A stretch of DNA of 64,000 nucleotides from Phormidium tanganyikae FI6-MK23 (GCA_019359175.1 JAHHHU010000003.1:248001-312000); one strand, 5' to 3'; shown: positions 9,140 through 18,467, counted from the first letter of the stretch. Notes: generated by a model not told the origin, from the letters alone. Made by a program: numbers and translations.

Positions 9140-9385
9140 TTGAAAATTCAAGCCATTGATATCCAGTCGGGCGATCGCATCATTGCATATTGCAATAATA
9201 AGATGCAAATTTGCAAAGTCAAACACATCATCGATCCCAATCTCGAAAACATCACGCTTTCTGTCTCCACTTCCGAGAGTTCTCGCAACTCAATTTCACG
9301 AGTGGTTCGGTTTCAGCGAGATGCTCTCGTCGAACTTCATGCCAAAGCAATTTCTCAAGAAGTCATAAGAGATGTAAAGGACTAG
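9140..9385 (+). CDS. Conserved small hypothetical protein
   Basis: 81 residues starting at TTG (KIQAIDIQSGDRIIAYCNNKMQICKVKHI). The sequence resembles a cyanobacterial small beta-rich family; the function is not known to me. The purine-rich GAAGAGG at 9121-9127 may be its RBS, though the spacing of 12 is long. It is 165 bases upstream of the RNA-binding protein gene on the same strand. No ATG is available near the conserved start. Confidence 0.6.
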   Translation: MKIQAIDIQSGDRIIAYCNNKMQICKVKHIIDPNLENITLSVSTSESSRNSISRVVRFQRDALVELHAKAISQEVIRDVKD

Positions 9386-9550
9386 CCCCAGTTTGCACAA
9401 AATCGATTGTAAAGCGCTAGAATAACAACAGAGGATTAAATATCGGCTGCAGCATTTGTTTCTAGTATTAGCGAATTTTCACGTTTTTCCATTGACAGAC
9501 TTCTCTCCGAAATTTGGCTCTCATCACACCTTCAATTTTGGAGATAATCC

Positions 9551-9862
9551 ATGTCGATCTATGTAGGCAACCTGTCTTACGATGTTACGGAAGCTGACCT
9601 GACCAGCGTATTCGCGGAATACGGCTCAGTAAAGCGAGTTCAACTCCCCACCGATCGTGAAACGGGCCGCATGCGCGGCTTCGGTTTCGTTGAGATGAGT
9701 GCGGATGCAGAAGAAACGGCGGCGATCGAGGCACTCGACGGCGCGGAGTGGATGGGTCGCGACCTCAAGGTGAACAAAGCAAAACCTCGTGAGGAAGGCG
9801 GATCATTCGGTGGCGGCGGCGGACGCAGAAATAGCGGCGGCGGCGGACGTGGTGGTTACTAA
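9551..9862 (+). CDS. RRM-type RNA-binding protein, glycine-rich tail
   Basis: 103 residues. A single RRM covers residues 1-82, with RNP2 IYVGNL at 3-8 and RNP1 RGFGFVEM near 42-49. Then a short Gly/Arg tail (GGSFGGGGGRR-, GGGGRGGY). This is the cyanobacterial Rbp family, single-RRM proteins that are often cold-induced and linked to mRNA localisation or stability. RBS GGAGAT at 9539. The long upstream gap fits the cold-regulated leader known for rbp genes. It sits just before rpsU, a common cyanobacterial arrangement. Confidence 0.95.
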   Translation: MSIYVGNLSYDVTEADLTSVFAEYGSVKRVQLPTDRETGRMRGFGFVEMSADAEETAAIEALDGAEWMGRDLKVNKAKPREEGGSFGGGGGRRNSGGGGRGGY

Positions 9863-10006
9863 GCGTTAAGGCTTCAGTCATTGAATTGAGCCAAATCTGA
9901 ATAGAGGAAAGTTTGGAGATTTCCTTCTGAACTTTCCTCTATTTGACTAACTTGGTTTCAGTTCAGCGATTTAGTTTTGATTGAGTCCACCTACGAGGAA
10001 AGCCAG

Positions 10007-10195
10007 ATGCCCCAAGTTGTTCCTGGGGAAAATGAGGGTATTGAATCTACATTGCGTCGATTTAAGCGTGAAGTTTCTAAAGCAGGAATTTTTCCTGACA
10101 TGAGGAAACACCGTCATTTTGAAACCCCGATCGAGAAACGGAAGCGCAAAGCGCTTGCTAGACATAAACAGAGTAAGAGGAAATTTCGCTATTGA
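10007..10195 (+). CDS. rpsU: 30S ribosomal protein S21
   Basis: 62 residues from the ATG at 10007 ([19 protein letters not shown]), with the S21 signature [12 protein letters not shown] and the basic tail [29 protein letters not shown] ends 5 bases upstream, which decides against a longer frame from 9977. A component of the small subunit active in initiation. The stop overlaps the TTG start of the next gene, so these genes look like an operon rbp-rpsU-HTH-pentapeptide. Confidence 0.95.
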   Translation: MPQVVPGENEGIESTLRRFKREVSKAGIFPDMRKHRHFETPIEKRKRKALARHKQSKRKFRY

Positions 10196-10413
10196 GTGCC
10201 ACAGACGCTTCAAAGGAAATCCCGCAACTCATTCTAGAAGCCTTGAAGCAAGGAGATAAGAACCGGGGAGAACTGTTTGATCTCATCGGTGAAGGATATC
10301 CAGTCCTTGTTCCGGCTCTGCAAAAGCTGAAGGACAAGAAACTGATCGAAAGTTATTTTGCGCCAACTGAAACTGTTTCAGTTCTGACCTATCGCTTGCA
10401 CTCTGGAGGCTAA
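10192..10413 (+). CDS. Winged-helix-like small protein downstream of rpsU
   Basis: 73 residues beginning at TTG, which overlaps the rpsU stop (TTGA). RBS AAGAGGAA is about 9 bases upstream. The sequence [47 protein letters not shown] has the helix-turn-helix-wing layout of winged-helix DNA-binding modules. Found beside rpsU in cyanobacteria, to my memory as a hypothetical protein. Function unknown; a link to ribosome or RNA control is only suggested by position. Confidence 0.7.
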   Translation: MSATDASKEIPQLILEALKQGDKNRGELFDLIGEGYPVLVPALQKLKDKKLIESYFAPTETVSVLTYRLHSGG

Positions 10414-10418
10414 CCTAT

Positions 10419-10778
10419 ATGCTAAGTCATTCTTTAACGACCATGACTACGAAGGAACTTATCAGCCGCTATGCCGCTGGGCAGAGAGACTTTCGTAACC
10501 TCAACTTAATGGCAGCGAATCTAAGAAGCGTAAATTTGAGTGGCATCAATCTCACTGGTGCAAATCTGACGAAAGCAAATCTGACCAAAGCAAATCTGAG
10601 CCGCGCAAATCTCACAGATGCGATTTTGGTTGGAGCAAATCTTGCAGAAACGAATTTCACTAGAGCGAATCTCACAAATGGCGATTTGAGCAGTACTAAC
10701 TTGAGTATCGCCAATATGAGTCAAGCACAGTTGCACGGCGCAACGATGCCAGAAGTAATCAAACCTAGTGCAGTCTAA
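10419..10778 (+). CDS. Pentapeptide repeat protein
   Basis: 119 residues. About 13 consecutive A(N/D)LxX-type pentapeptides span residues 30-105 (SGINLTGANLTKANLTKANL and on), forming a right-handed quadrilateral beta helix. A short N-terminal region (TTKELISRYAAGQRDF) precedes it. GGAGG about 10 bases before the ATG at 10419 supports this start over the ATG at 10443. Five bases separate it from the previous gene. Role unknown; such proteins bind or mimic nucleic acid in some cases. Confidence 0.85.
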   Translation: MLSHSLTTMTTKELISRYAAGQRDFRNLNLMAANLRSVNLSGINLTGANLTKANLTKANLSRANLTDAILVGANLAETNFTRANLTNGDLSSTNLSIANMSQAQLHGATMPEVIKPSAV

Positions 10779-10896
10779 GCTGCACTAGTAAAATTATAAG
10801 TGTGTGACGGGGCTGCGCGATTGCCAGTCCCGGCTTTTTGCTGTGTAATGCTGCGAAGCAGATAAATTAGCTGCTTTTACATAGAGTCTTGAAAAG

Positions 10897-11284
10897 TGGA
10901 GCTGACGGGAGTCGAACCCGTGTCCAAACTGGGTATTTGATTCATCAATCATTCACAGGTTTAGCTTCTCTAATCCTCGAAGCGGGAACTATCCTTTGTC
11001 CCGGATAATGGGATTCTCTGGTATTGTCTTAACTAGAACGCCAACCAGAGGTGAAGTTCTAGAGCAACCGTTGGGGGTTTGCTTACTGACTTTAACGGTG
11101 TCAGACGGTAAGCGCTCGAACCTGGATTAGAGGTGCTTTATGCTGCAACAGGTGCAGTTTTACGAGCAAAAGGTACGATGTTGTTTGCATCTATTGTTTT
11201 GAGCCTAGATTTACGAGAGTGGACTCCCTCTCGACCTGCATCTCGATGGAACGTTCGCCAGCCTGTCGAAACCGTTACAGCCCC
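10897..11284 (-). ncRNA. ssrA: tmRNA (transfer-messenger RNA)
   Basis: The minus strand starts GGGGCUGUAACGGUUUCGAC and ends with a T-arm and acceptor whose last bases are CAGCUCCA; GGGGCUG pairs with CAGCUCC, so the alanyl-tRNA-like end closes. CCA is encoded. The tag frame (11138-11188) reads ANNIVPFARKTAPVAA followed by TAA, a cyanobacterial-type tag. The RNA rescues stalled ribosomes and marks the peptide for proteolysis. Ends are set by pairing and may be off by a base or two. Confidence 0.96.
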
Positions 11285-11375
11285 GTGATGTTCTCCCATT
11301 ATAGCGTGTGATTGCAATTCGCCAACTTTTCAATCGGTAGAATCAACCTGATCGCAATACAAATTCCCTGAAGCA

Positions 11376-12062
11376 TCACAGCAAAATGATTTGTAGCTTC
11401 GACCAGCGTTCTCGTAGTACTCCGGACAATGCTTTCAAGCCCCACTGTTCACAGCGATGATGCCCCACTTCAATCACACACATTCCTGTCTCTAACACTG
11501 CTGCTTTTGCAGAGGTGCGAAATTGTCCAGTGATGTAAACTTCTACTCCTTGAGCCGCTGCCGATCGAATTAAGGATTCATTCATTGCCCCTACGATCGC
11601 GATTTTTCGCACCGCCTCAGATTGTCCGATCGCGGATTCATAGCCACCGAAGATATCTCGAATTTGACCACAACAGCGATCGGAACTTTGAGGCGGGATT
11701 TCTCCAATCATCCCGATCGCTCGTCCTGCTTTGTGTCCAAACGGTTTCGCATTCACAAGCGTCAACGCTTCCGCCAGTCGTAAGTTGAATCCTAATGTCA
11801 ATTGCTCATCGAATGGTAAGTGATAAAAAACAACACCAATATCAAGTTCAGGATCAAGCTGCCAAGGGCGATGGATAAAGAGTGCATCAACACGATGGTT
11901 TGTGATCCAAAGATCGAAGTTTAGAGTCGGCTCTAATGCAAGTCCTAACCGTTGAATTAGGCGATCGCTCTTTCGATAAATTCCGCCTCGCTCTTCTTTG
12001 GGATACTGATCCACCTGAAAAAAGCGATCGAGAAATTCAATCAATGTTTCCTGAGTCATCAT
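11376..12062 (-). CDS. Nif3-like dinuclear metal centre protein
   Basis: About 228 residues. HRPWQLDPELDIGVVFYHLPFDEQLTLGFNLRLAEAL, KIAIVGAMNESLIRSAAAQGVEVYITGQFRTSAKAAV and GMCVIEVGHHRCEQWG match the Nif3/YbgI (GTP cyclohydrolase 1 type 2 homologue) family, in which His and Glu/Asp side chains hold two metals. The ATG-ATG at 12062-12057 overlaps the stop of the metallophosphatase gene; a frame from 12113 exists but is inside the upstream gene. True activity of this family is unsettled. Confidence 0.8.
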   Translation of the reverse strand: MMTQETLIEFLDRFFQVDQYPKEERGGIYRKSDRLIQRLGLALEPTLNFDLWITNHRVDALFIHRPWQLDPELDIGVVFYHLPFDEQLTLGFNLRLAEALTLVNAKPFGHKAGRAIGMIGEIPPQSSDRCCGQIRDIFGGYESAIGQSEAVRKIAIVGAMNESLIRSAAAQGVEVYITGQFRTSAKAAVLETGMCVIEVGHHRCEQWGLKALSGVLRERWSKLQIILL

Positions 12063-13621
12063 CCAATGACGATCGGGTCGAGTGCGTGATCGTGCCATCG
12101 TCGTCTTGACCATTCTGAGACATAAGGACGAAGAACAAACTTCACGGGATCATCAGGGGTAACATCAATTCTGAGAAACGAGTAGGGGCGGTGTTTCTGA
12201 GTTCCTTGTCCGGCTCGTCCCACAAACAATTGAGACTTTGCCACAATTCGTTCTTCTGAACCATCGAATTGCTCTGTAATCTCAGTTCCTTCTTCTCGCT
12301 GCCGCCGCAAACTATAACCGCTGCCGCCGCACACAATCCAATTCATGTTTGAATCCGCGTGCCCTGTATCTACGGTACGCAGGTACTCAAAGCAATGAGC
12401 ATGACCATTGAGAACTAAATCAACGATCGGACGACCTTTGGGATCAATTTGTCTTGCCACATCATCTAACACTTGCCGCAATCGATATCGAACGGCAAAA
12501 GTCTGTGCCTGATACCATTTTGTGGCTTCTGTGACATAGGGTGGGTGATGGAAATAAACCACTCGTCCCCGCACTTCGGGTGATCGCCAAGACTGGATCA
12601 ATCGATCGCGCAACCAGTCCAACTGTTCGTAGTCGGTTGCAAAACTAGATTCAGCATTTAACTGTTTCTCAATGTCGAGCTGAATTTCTTCAAGCTGTTG
12701 CAGTTTCACCCGAATATCATCTGCTTGATCGGATTGCTCTGGCTTACTGACATCGAGTTTGGCAACTTCAGCGATCAACTGCTGCATTTCTTGTTCGATC
12801 TCATTTTGTCGATCGATTAACTTTTGCCGATCTTCTTGTCCTTGCTGATCTGTCGAAAGCGGGATCGGCTCATTAATCGTATTAGAATCGAGCGCGAAAA
12901 AGTCAATTCCACCATAGCGGAAGGTGTAATAGCGATTGGGAAGTCGGGTGAATGAGCCCGGTTCATATTTCAGACAGCGACCTGTTGAAGTTTTAGCGCT
13001 GTAATGTTGATCGAGATGTTCTATCAGGTTGCCTTGCTGATCTGCGACCGACAGCATATCGATGAACGCCTGTGAGAATGCTTTTCCCTGGTAAGAGCCA
13101 TGAAAACGAATATCGAAATCGATTCGCGATCGCAATAATCGTCTCACAGGATAGGAAACCTGTGCGAGTACCCCGTAAAATGCTGGAAGATCATAATAAT
13201 CATGATTTCCCAATACAGGTAGAAATGGGAAATTAAACACCATTTGATCGAATGAAATCTTTTTTGGGGTATCTCCCCCAACTAGAAACTCTCGATACGG
13301 CTCGATGAAATTTTGCGGATAAAACTCACTAGAACCTACTAGATAAACCACGTCTCCGGTATGCAAAACAAAGCGGCATTCATCGCGATGTAGCAACATT
13401 TGTTCTGCAATTCTGCGCTGAGGAGAATGTCCCGGATGCCGCCCCGACCCACTATCGCCAATTACCAGAAACGAAAAGGCATTCTCTTCCTGGGGATCAT
13501 CGATCTCCAATCGAGTTTGATCAATTCCTCGATCGATAATCTTTGGTGTACGCCATCTCACTCGCTCTTGCATCTTCTGGATTTTGAGCGATGTCGCCGG
13601 ATCTGAAACGAATCTCATCAT
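12059..13621 (-). CDS. Calcineurin-like metallophosphatase
   Basis: 520 residues. The metal ligands of metallophosphoesterases are visible: GDSGSG (about residue 53), GDVVY, GNHDYYDLP (about 139), HHPPYVTEAT and NGHAHCFEY. The centre (about 260-320) is a long Glu/Gln-rich coiled-coil insertion (EIEQEMQQLIAEVAKLD, KLQQLEEIQLDIEKQL). No signal peptide. Substrate unknown; resembles cyanobacterial alkaline-phosphatase-like enzymes. Translationally coupled to the Nif3-like gene. Confidence 0.88.
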   Translation of the reverse strand: MMRFVSDPATSLKIQKMQERVRWRTPKIIDRGIDQTRLEIDDPQEENAFSFLVIGDSGSGRHPGHSPQRRIAEQMLLHRDECRFVLHTGDVVYLVGSSEFYPQNFIEPYREFLVGGDTPKKISFDQMVFNFPFLPVLGNHDYYDLPAFYGVLAQVSYPVRRLLRSRIDFDIRFHGSYQGKAFSQAFIDMLSVADQQGNLIEHLDQHYSAKTSTGRCLKYEPGSFTRLPNRYYTFRYGGIDFFALDSNTINEPIPLSTDQQGQEDRQKLIDRQNEIEQEMQQLIAEVAKLDVSKPEQSDQADDIRVKLQQLEEIQLDIEKQLNAESSFATDYEQLDWLRDRLIQSWRSPEVRGRVVYFHHPPYVTEATKWYQAQTFAVRYRLRQVLDDVARQIDPKGRPIVDLVLNGHAHCFEYLRTVDTGHADSNMNWIVCGGSGYSLRRQREEGTEITEQFDGSEERIVAKSQLFVGRAGQGTQKHRPYSFLRIDVTPDDPVKFVLRPYVSEWSRRRWHDHALDPIVIG

Positions 13622-13932
13622 GAGCAGTCAACCATCCTGCATTTCACCAAAACTTATCCTAACGATCAAATCAATGAATGCCATCGTCTTCAGAAAGATC
13701 CTATAGACAGGATTCGCCTCCGTTCGATGAAGATTCCTTAAAGATTTCTATGTATCCGAGATCACAACAATTCCTGTAAACCGCTTGAAACGCCGGATTT
13801 CCCTTTCATTGGAATTTTCAATCAGTTCGGCATGAGGATTGTACTAGACTATACTGCTGAAGTCGTTGTACTCTGCATTTAAGAATAGAGAATCAACGTA
13901 CTTTGTTCGATGGTGTGAATACGGAAGTGATC
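13622..13932. other. Divergent intergenic region before porin
   Basis: 311 bases, AT-rich, between metallophosphatase (minus) and porin (plus). It must contain both promoters. I see no ORF, RNA or clear repeat. Confidence 0.4.
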
Positions 13933-15636
13933 ATGGCTAATAAATTGTGGAAATCGCTGCTGGTCAATCCAGTGCTTCTCAGTGCTACGCTGACTGTCTC
14001 CGCTACGGTCGTTGCTGCTGAAATGGTGAGCGCGTCTGAAGTTAAAGCAGAAACGGCTCAAACCGTTGCTCCTCTCGATCAACTCAGCACTTACAGCAAC
14101 GAAGGCGTTGTTTCAGCGAATGATGCTGGACAAGTTACCTCAGTCTCTCAATTATCTGATGTCAGACCGACCGATTGGGCATTCCAAGCACTCCAATCTT
14201 TGGTTGAGCGCTATGGCTGTATCGCAGGTTATCCCGATCGGACTTATCGTGGAAACCGCGCTCTGACTCGTTATGAGTTTGCGGCTGGTTTGAATGCGTG
14301 TCTCGATCGAGTCAACGAACTGATCGCCGCTTCAACCGCTGATTTGGTGAAGAAAGAAGACCTCGCAACGCTGCAAAAGCTTCAGGAGCAGTTTGCCGCA
14401 GAATTGGCAACGCTTCGCGGTCGAGTCGATGCGCTTGAAACCCGCACCACGACTTTAGAGAAACAACAATTCTCCACCACCACCAAGCTGCAAGGGGAAG
14501 CGATCTTCTCGATCTCCGGTGCACAAGGTGATGATAAGGCAGTTGGAACCACTCCTGCGGGTCTTCCTTTGGCTGCTCCAGGCTCTGCTGGTCTAGCTGA
14601 CAACACCACCTTTAGTAATCGTGTTCGTTTGAGTTTGAGAACGAGCTTTACCGGGAAAGATACCCTCTTGACCCGGATTCAAGCGCGCAACATTACTGAT
14701 TTCGGTGTGAACAATACAGGCACGAACATGACGCGCCTGTCCTATGAAGGTGGTGGTGCAAGCGGCAACCAGGCGAGCGTAGATAAATTGTTCTACCGCT
14801 TCCCGATCGGTCAGGGTGGGCAAATCACGTTAGATGCACTTGGTGGTGAGTTCTACAACAACGTGCCGAACTTTAACCCTCTGTTGGCAAGTGACGGACA
14901 AGGATCGATCTCACGCTTCGGTCGGTTCAACCCGATTTACCGTCAAGGCGGATCGCCTGGATCCGTGAGCGGTGCTGGTGTCACTGCAAACTTGCCTTTA
15001 GGCAAGGCGTTGACCTTATCGCTAGGTTACATCGCAGATGAAGCTCAAGACCCAACAGGCGCTCGTGGCTTGTTCAATGGTTCCAATGCAGCTTTAGCCC
15101 AGCTTGCTTTTAGAGTCGCTCCGGGTGCGGAAGTCGGCTTTACCTACGTGCGCGGCTACGATCGCGGCGGTAACGTAGCAACGACTTCTGCAACAGGTAG
15201 CCGTCTGGCTAACGCTCCGTTTGGCGCGGGTGTAGCGACATCAACCGACAATTTCGGGCTTCAAGGAACCGTCCGAATCACTCCGAATTTCGTCCTGTCG
15301 GGTTGGGGTGGTTTGACGAAAGCCAATGCTGAATCTGGAGCCGCAGCGGGTGCGGACGCGGACATTCTGAACTGGGCAGTAACTCTCGCTTTCCCGGATC
15401 TAGGTGGCAAGGGTAACATGGCAGGTGTGATCTTCGGAATGCCTCCAAAAGTGACCAGTAGCGACTTGGCAGGAGAAGATCCAGATACTTCATACCATTT
15501 GGAAGGGCTGTATCGCCTCCAGTTGAATGACAAGATTTCGATCACTCCCGGTATTATCGTGATCTTCAATCCTGAGCACAATAGCGCGAACGACACCGTT
15601 TATGTCGGTACGATCCGGACAACGTTCTCGTTCTAA
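13933..15636 (+). CDS. SLH-domain OprB-type iron-uptake/carbohydrate porin
   Basis: 567 residues from the ATG at 13933 (MANKLWKSLLVNP), with GGAAG 5 bases upstream. The signal peptide ends near residue 40. An S-layer homology domain (about 75-135: DVRPTDWAFQALQSLVERYG, TRYEFAAGLNACLDRV) anchors to peptidoglycan-linked polymer, then a short coiled coil (LQEQFAAELATLRGRVDALE), then a 16-18-strand OprB beta barrel ending in aromatic TTFSF. This is the major outer-membrane porin type of cyanobacteria. Several such genes usually exist; substrate is unproven. Confidence 0.93.
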   Translation: MANKLWKSLLVNPVLLSATLTVSATVVAAEMVSASEVKAETAQTVAPLDQLSTYSNEGVVSANDAGQVTSVSQLSDVRPTDWAFQALQSLVERYGCIAGYPDRTYRGNRALTRYEFAAGLNACLDRVNELIAASTADLVKKEDLATLQKLQEQFAAELATLRGRVDALETRTTTLEKQQFSTTTKLQGEAIFSISGAQGDDKAVGTTPAGLPLAAPGSAGLADNTTFSNRVRLSLRTSFTGKDTLLTRIQARNITDFGVNNTGTNMTRLSYEGGGASGNQASVDKLFYRFPIGQGGQITLDALGGEFYNNVPNFNPLLASDGQGSISRFGRFNPIYRQGGSPGSVSGAGVTANLPLGKALTLSLGYIADEAQDPTGARGLFNGSNAALAQLAFRVAPGAEVGFTYVRGYDRGGNVATTSATGSRLANAPFGAGVATSTDNFGLQGTVRITPNFVLSGWGGLTKANAESGAAAGADADILNWAVTLAFPDLGGKGNMAGVIFGMPPKVTSSDLAGEDPDTSYHLEGLYRLQLNDKISITPGIIVIFNPEHNSANDTVYVGTIRTTFSF

Positions 15637-15657
15637 TTCAATTTCAGTCTGATTATA

Positions 15658-15684
15658 AGCCCCGCAGATTGCGGGGCTTTTTTG
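15658..15684 (+). terminator. Rho-independent terminator after porin gene
   Basis: Arms AGCCCCGC and GCGGGGCT around AGATT, followed by TTTTTT. Confidence 0.9.
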
Positions 15685-15723
15685 TTGACATTTGAAAACC
15701 TACAAACCCTAGTGAGAAACCGG

Positions 15724-15731
15724 AGTATACT
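15724..15731. promoter_or_regulatory. Palindrome AGTATACT overlapping a -10 box
   Basis: AGTATACT contains TATACT (15726-15731), a good -10 hexamer, about 40 bases before the Rrf2 gene. A perfect 8-bp palindrome over the promoter would let the Rrf2 protein repress its own operon, as Rrf2 proteins commonly do. No clear -35 at 17 bases. Confidence 0.35.
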
Positions 15732-15768
15732 GAGAAAGAGCCTGTTAACCTGATCCCAGAGTGTGCCC

Positions 15769-16215
15769 GTGGAGATGTCCTGTAAAAGTGAGTATGCGTT
15801 GCTCGCCCTCATTGAGCTATCTGTTGCCTATGACAGCGGCGAACCCCTGCAAATTCGACAGATTTCTGCTCAACAAAATATTCCTGATCGCTATTTAGAG
15901 CAACTTTTAGCCACTCTAAGACGCGGCGGAATTGTGCGATCTCAGCGCGGCGCAAAAGGTGGATATCTCCTCGCTCGTGATCCCTGGAAGATTACTTTGT
16001 TCGATGTGCTGGCGTGTTTGGAAGGATTTGACAGCCGCCCGATCGATCAAGGAACTGCTCTAAAATCTGGTAAAACCCTAGAAGGATCTGTCGTTTGTGA
16101 GATTTGGCAAGAGGCGAACGAGGCTGCAAACTCAGTGTTTCAAAAATATACGCTGAAGGATTTGCGTGAGCGACGTGATGCCCGCCGCCAACTTGATTTC
16201 ATGTATTACATTTGA
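15769..16215 (+). CDS. Rrf2-family transcriptional regulator (CymR-like)
   Basis: About 148 residues. The winged-helix part has KSEYALLALIELS, PLQIRQISAQQNIPDRYLEQLLATLRRGGIVRSQRGAKGGYLLARDPWKITLFDVL, the Rrf2 signature. The Fe-S cysteine trio of IscR/NsrR is not seen in its usual spacing (only DVLACLEG and SVVCEIW). A GTG at 15769 gives MEMSCKSEY, like other cyanobacterial members; GTG 15763 and ATG 15775 are alternatives. It precedes a cysteine synthase by 48 bases, which mirrors the CymR-CysK regulatory partnership of Firmicutes. Confidence 0.85.
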   Translation: MEMSCKSEYALLALIELSVAYDSGEPLQIRQISAQQNIPDRYLEQLLATLRRGGIVRSQRGAKGGYLLARDPWKITLFDVLACLEGFDSRPIDQGTALKSGKTLEGSVVCEIWQEANEAANSVFQKYTLKDLRERRDARRQLDFMYYI

Positions 16216-16263
16216 TCTGCTTGATTGAACCGATCGCGTCTTTTTACCCCCCCTCATTGTCTT

Positions 16264-17229
16264 ATGCGTATTGCTCAGAATGTTACGGCTTTGATTGGAC
16301 ACACGCCGCTTGTCCAACTGAATCGCATCCCCCAAGCTGAAGGATGCGTTGCTCGAATTGTGGTGAAACTTGAAGGAATGAATCCCTCTGCTTCGGTGAA
16401 AGACCGAATCGGGATCAGCATGATTTTAGCGGCAGAGCGTGAAGGCTTGATTTCACCCGGAAAAACCGTTTTAGTCGAGCCGACTTCTGGAAATACCGGA
16501 ATTGCGCTGGCGATGGCGGCAGCGGCAAAAGGATATCGATTGATTCTAACGATGCCGGAAACGATGAGTTCGGAACGTCGATCGATGCTCAGAGCTTACG
16601 GAGCGGAATTGGAACTCACGCCGGGTATTGAAGGAATGTCAGGGTGTATTCAGCGAGCGCAGCACATTGTAGATACGACTCCTCACGCTTATATGCTGCA
16701 ACAGTTCCGCAATCCCGCGAATCCTCAAGTCCACCGAGAAACGACCGCTACGGAAATTTGGGAAGATACCGAAGGCGAAGTTGATTTTATTGTCGCGGGA
16801 ATTGGCACGGGTGGAACGATCACGGGTGTCGCAGAAGTAATCAAGCAGCGTAAGCCAAGCTTCAAAGCGATCGCGGTTGAGCCTTCTAATAGTCCTGTTT
16901 TATCGGGCGGACGACCGGGGCCGCACAAAATTCAGGGGATTGGAGCCGGATTTGTGCCGCCTGTTTTGAATGTCAATCTGATCGATGAAGTGATTTCAGT
17001 GTCCGATGATGACGCGATCTCTTACAGTCGGCGGATGGCACGCGAAGAAGGGTTGCTTTCTGGAATTTCGAGCGGAGCAGCGTTAAAAGCCGCGATCGAG
17101 GTTGGCAAACGTCCTGAGAACGCAGGCAAACTGATCGTGATGATTCAACCAAGCTTTGGCGAACGTTATCTCAGTACTGCCCTGTTCCAAGACCCTGAGC
17201 TGACGATGCCCGCAATGCTGAATGGCTAA
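16264..17229 (+). CDS. cysK: Cysteine synthase A
   Basis: 321 residues from the ATG at 16264 ([21 protein letters not shown]). O-acetylserine plus sulfide to cysteine. The PLP lysine is in [11 protein letters not shown] (about 44), EPTSGNTG at about 71 is the classical substrate loop, and GTGGTITGV near 178 binds the phosphate. GISSGAAL near 266 completes the fold. A longer frame from 16225 is unlikely. Downstream of the Rrf2 gene, probably co-transcribed. Distinct from the EGTAGNTG-type copy at 139-1119. Confidence 0.95.
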   Translation: MRIAQNVTALIGHTPLVQLNRIPQAEGCVARIVVKLEGMNPSASVKDRIGISMILAAEREGLISPGKTVLVEPTSGNTGIALAMAAAAKGYRLILTMPETMSSERRSMLRAYGAELELTPGIEGMSGCIQRAQHIVDTTPHAYMLQQFRNPANPQVHRETTATEIWEDTEGEVDFIVAGIGTGGTITGVAEVIKQRKPSFKAIAVEPSNSPVLSGGRPGPHKIQGIGAGFVPPVLNVNLIDEVISVSDDDAISYSRRMAREEGLLSGISSGAALKAAIEVGKRPENAGKLIVMIQPSFGERYLSTALFQDPELTMPAMLNG

Positions 17230-17331
17230 AATTTGGGGACTAGAAAAACTGCTTAAGACAGAAATTAGTTGACAAAAAAGCGTTTCTCTAGTTCCTAGCC
17301 CCCAACCCCATCCGCCTTTTAGAATGGGCGT

Positions 17332-18060
17332 ATGGCAACTGAAACCCTCACCCACTATCAAATCCTCGACCTTGATCCGACCGCAACGCAAGCGGAAATC
17401 AAGCAAGCCTATCGACGGTTAGCGAAGAAATTTCACCCTGATAGCAATCGTGCCACTGCAAGTCACGACAAGATTTCTCGCGTCAATGCCGCTTACGAAA
17501 TTTTGGGCGATCCCCAAAGTCGTCGATCGTATGATCAGCAGCTTCAATATGCGGAACAACTCGAAACGGCTGGTTTTTCCGAATCAGAAATGCGATCGCA
17601 TCGTGAACGCACTGAAGCTGCACAAGCTCAATATCGCAAGCAGCGCGAAGCGGAACGCAACGCAGACCAGCAGCTTAAACTCTGGCTGAAACTGCATAAT
17701 TCAGTCAATCGCATTTTGAATCAGATTATTCGTCCGCTGAAATCGCAGATCAACGAACTTGCTGCCGATCCGTTTGATGACGATCTGATGGGGAATTTTC
17801 AGACGTATGTGGAAGAGTGTCAGGAATTACTGGCGAAAGCGCAGCAGACTTATCGATCGATACCGAATCCCCCCAGTGCCGCAGGTGCAGCAGTAAACCT
17901 GTATTACTGCTTGAATCAACTCAGCGATGGCATCGACGAGTTAAATTACTTTACGCATAACTATGACGATCACCACCTTCGCAACGGACGGGAACTGTTT
18001 CGAATTGCAGACGGATTACGCAAAGAAGCTCAAGCCGCCGTTCGAGAGATTCCGCGTTAA
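17332..18060 (+). CDS. J-domain protein (DnaJ-like)
   Basis: 242 residues. A J domain covers residues 6-68 (THYQILDLDPTATQAEIKQAYRRLAKKFHPDSN, with the HPD that stimulates DnaK). The rest is an all-helical Gln/Glu-rich region (about 75-242) without zinc fingers or the DnaJ C-terminal domain, so it is a type III co-chaperone. A client is unknown. Found as a single gene. Confidence 0.88.
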   Translation: MATETLTHYQILDLDPTATQAEIKQAYRRLAKKFHPDSNRATASHDKISRVNAAYEILGDPQSRRSYDQQLQYAEQLETAGFSESEMRSHRERTEAAQAQYRKQREAERNADQQLKLWLKLHNSVNRILNQIIRPLKSQINELAADPFDDDLMGNFQTYVEECQELLAKAQQTYRSIPNPPSAAGAAVNLYYCLNQLSDGIDELNYFTHNYDDHHLRNGRELFRIADGLRKEAQAAVREIPR

Positions 18061-18245
18061 GAGATAGAGCAATCTGCATTTAGGAATCGAGCGAATATAA
18101 ATCTCCAAACGAATTACATCTATAGATTGATGTCAATCCTTTTACAAAGCTCTAGAATCAGATTATTGGCGAAGTGATAATTCTATCGATCACTAATTGA
18201 TCGAACTTGTCGCCCTATTTGTAATTAACTTACTGGAAATTTATT

Positions 18246-18422
18246 ATGCCACGCTTAGTTGGAAAACGCTCGAATCCGACTCCTGCGATCGCGCTGATTA
18301 TTCTTGCTGCCGCTGCTCTTGGAGTCTCTTTAGAATACTACGGATACATGAATGTTGTCCCTGGATTTGGTCGCACTGTTCCTTATCCGCTGAATTCGGC
18401 TGATGATTTCGGTGCGAAGTAA
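18246..18422 (+). CDS. Small single-span membrane protein
   Basis: 58 residues: a basic start (MPRLVGKRSN), one transmembrane stretch (TPAIALIILAAAALGVSLEYYG) and a polar tail ending DDFGAK. It is 45 bases upstream of the PRC-barrel/helical-repeat gene on the same strand. The ATG is preceded by only a weak GGAAAT-type RBS. Codon use fits the neighbours. Function not recognised; similar small cyanobacterial membrane proteins exist. Confidence 0.5.
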   Translation: MPRLVGKRSNPTPAIALIILAAAALGVSLEYYGYMNVVPGFGRTVPYPLNSADDFGAK

Positions 18423-18467
18423 TCTGCTGATTTTTATCAATATAGACCCGAATTTTAAGAGGACATT

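Noticed and set aside
8931-9226. 71-codon minus-strand frame at 9011-9226
   Set aside because: Overlaps the start of the supported plus-strand gene at 9140 and has no family features.
12142-12336. 64-codon minus-strand frame
   Set aside because: Lies inside the metallophosphatase gene in another frame.
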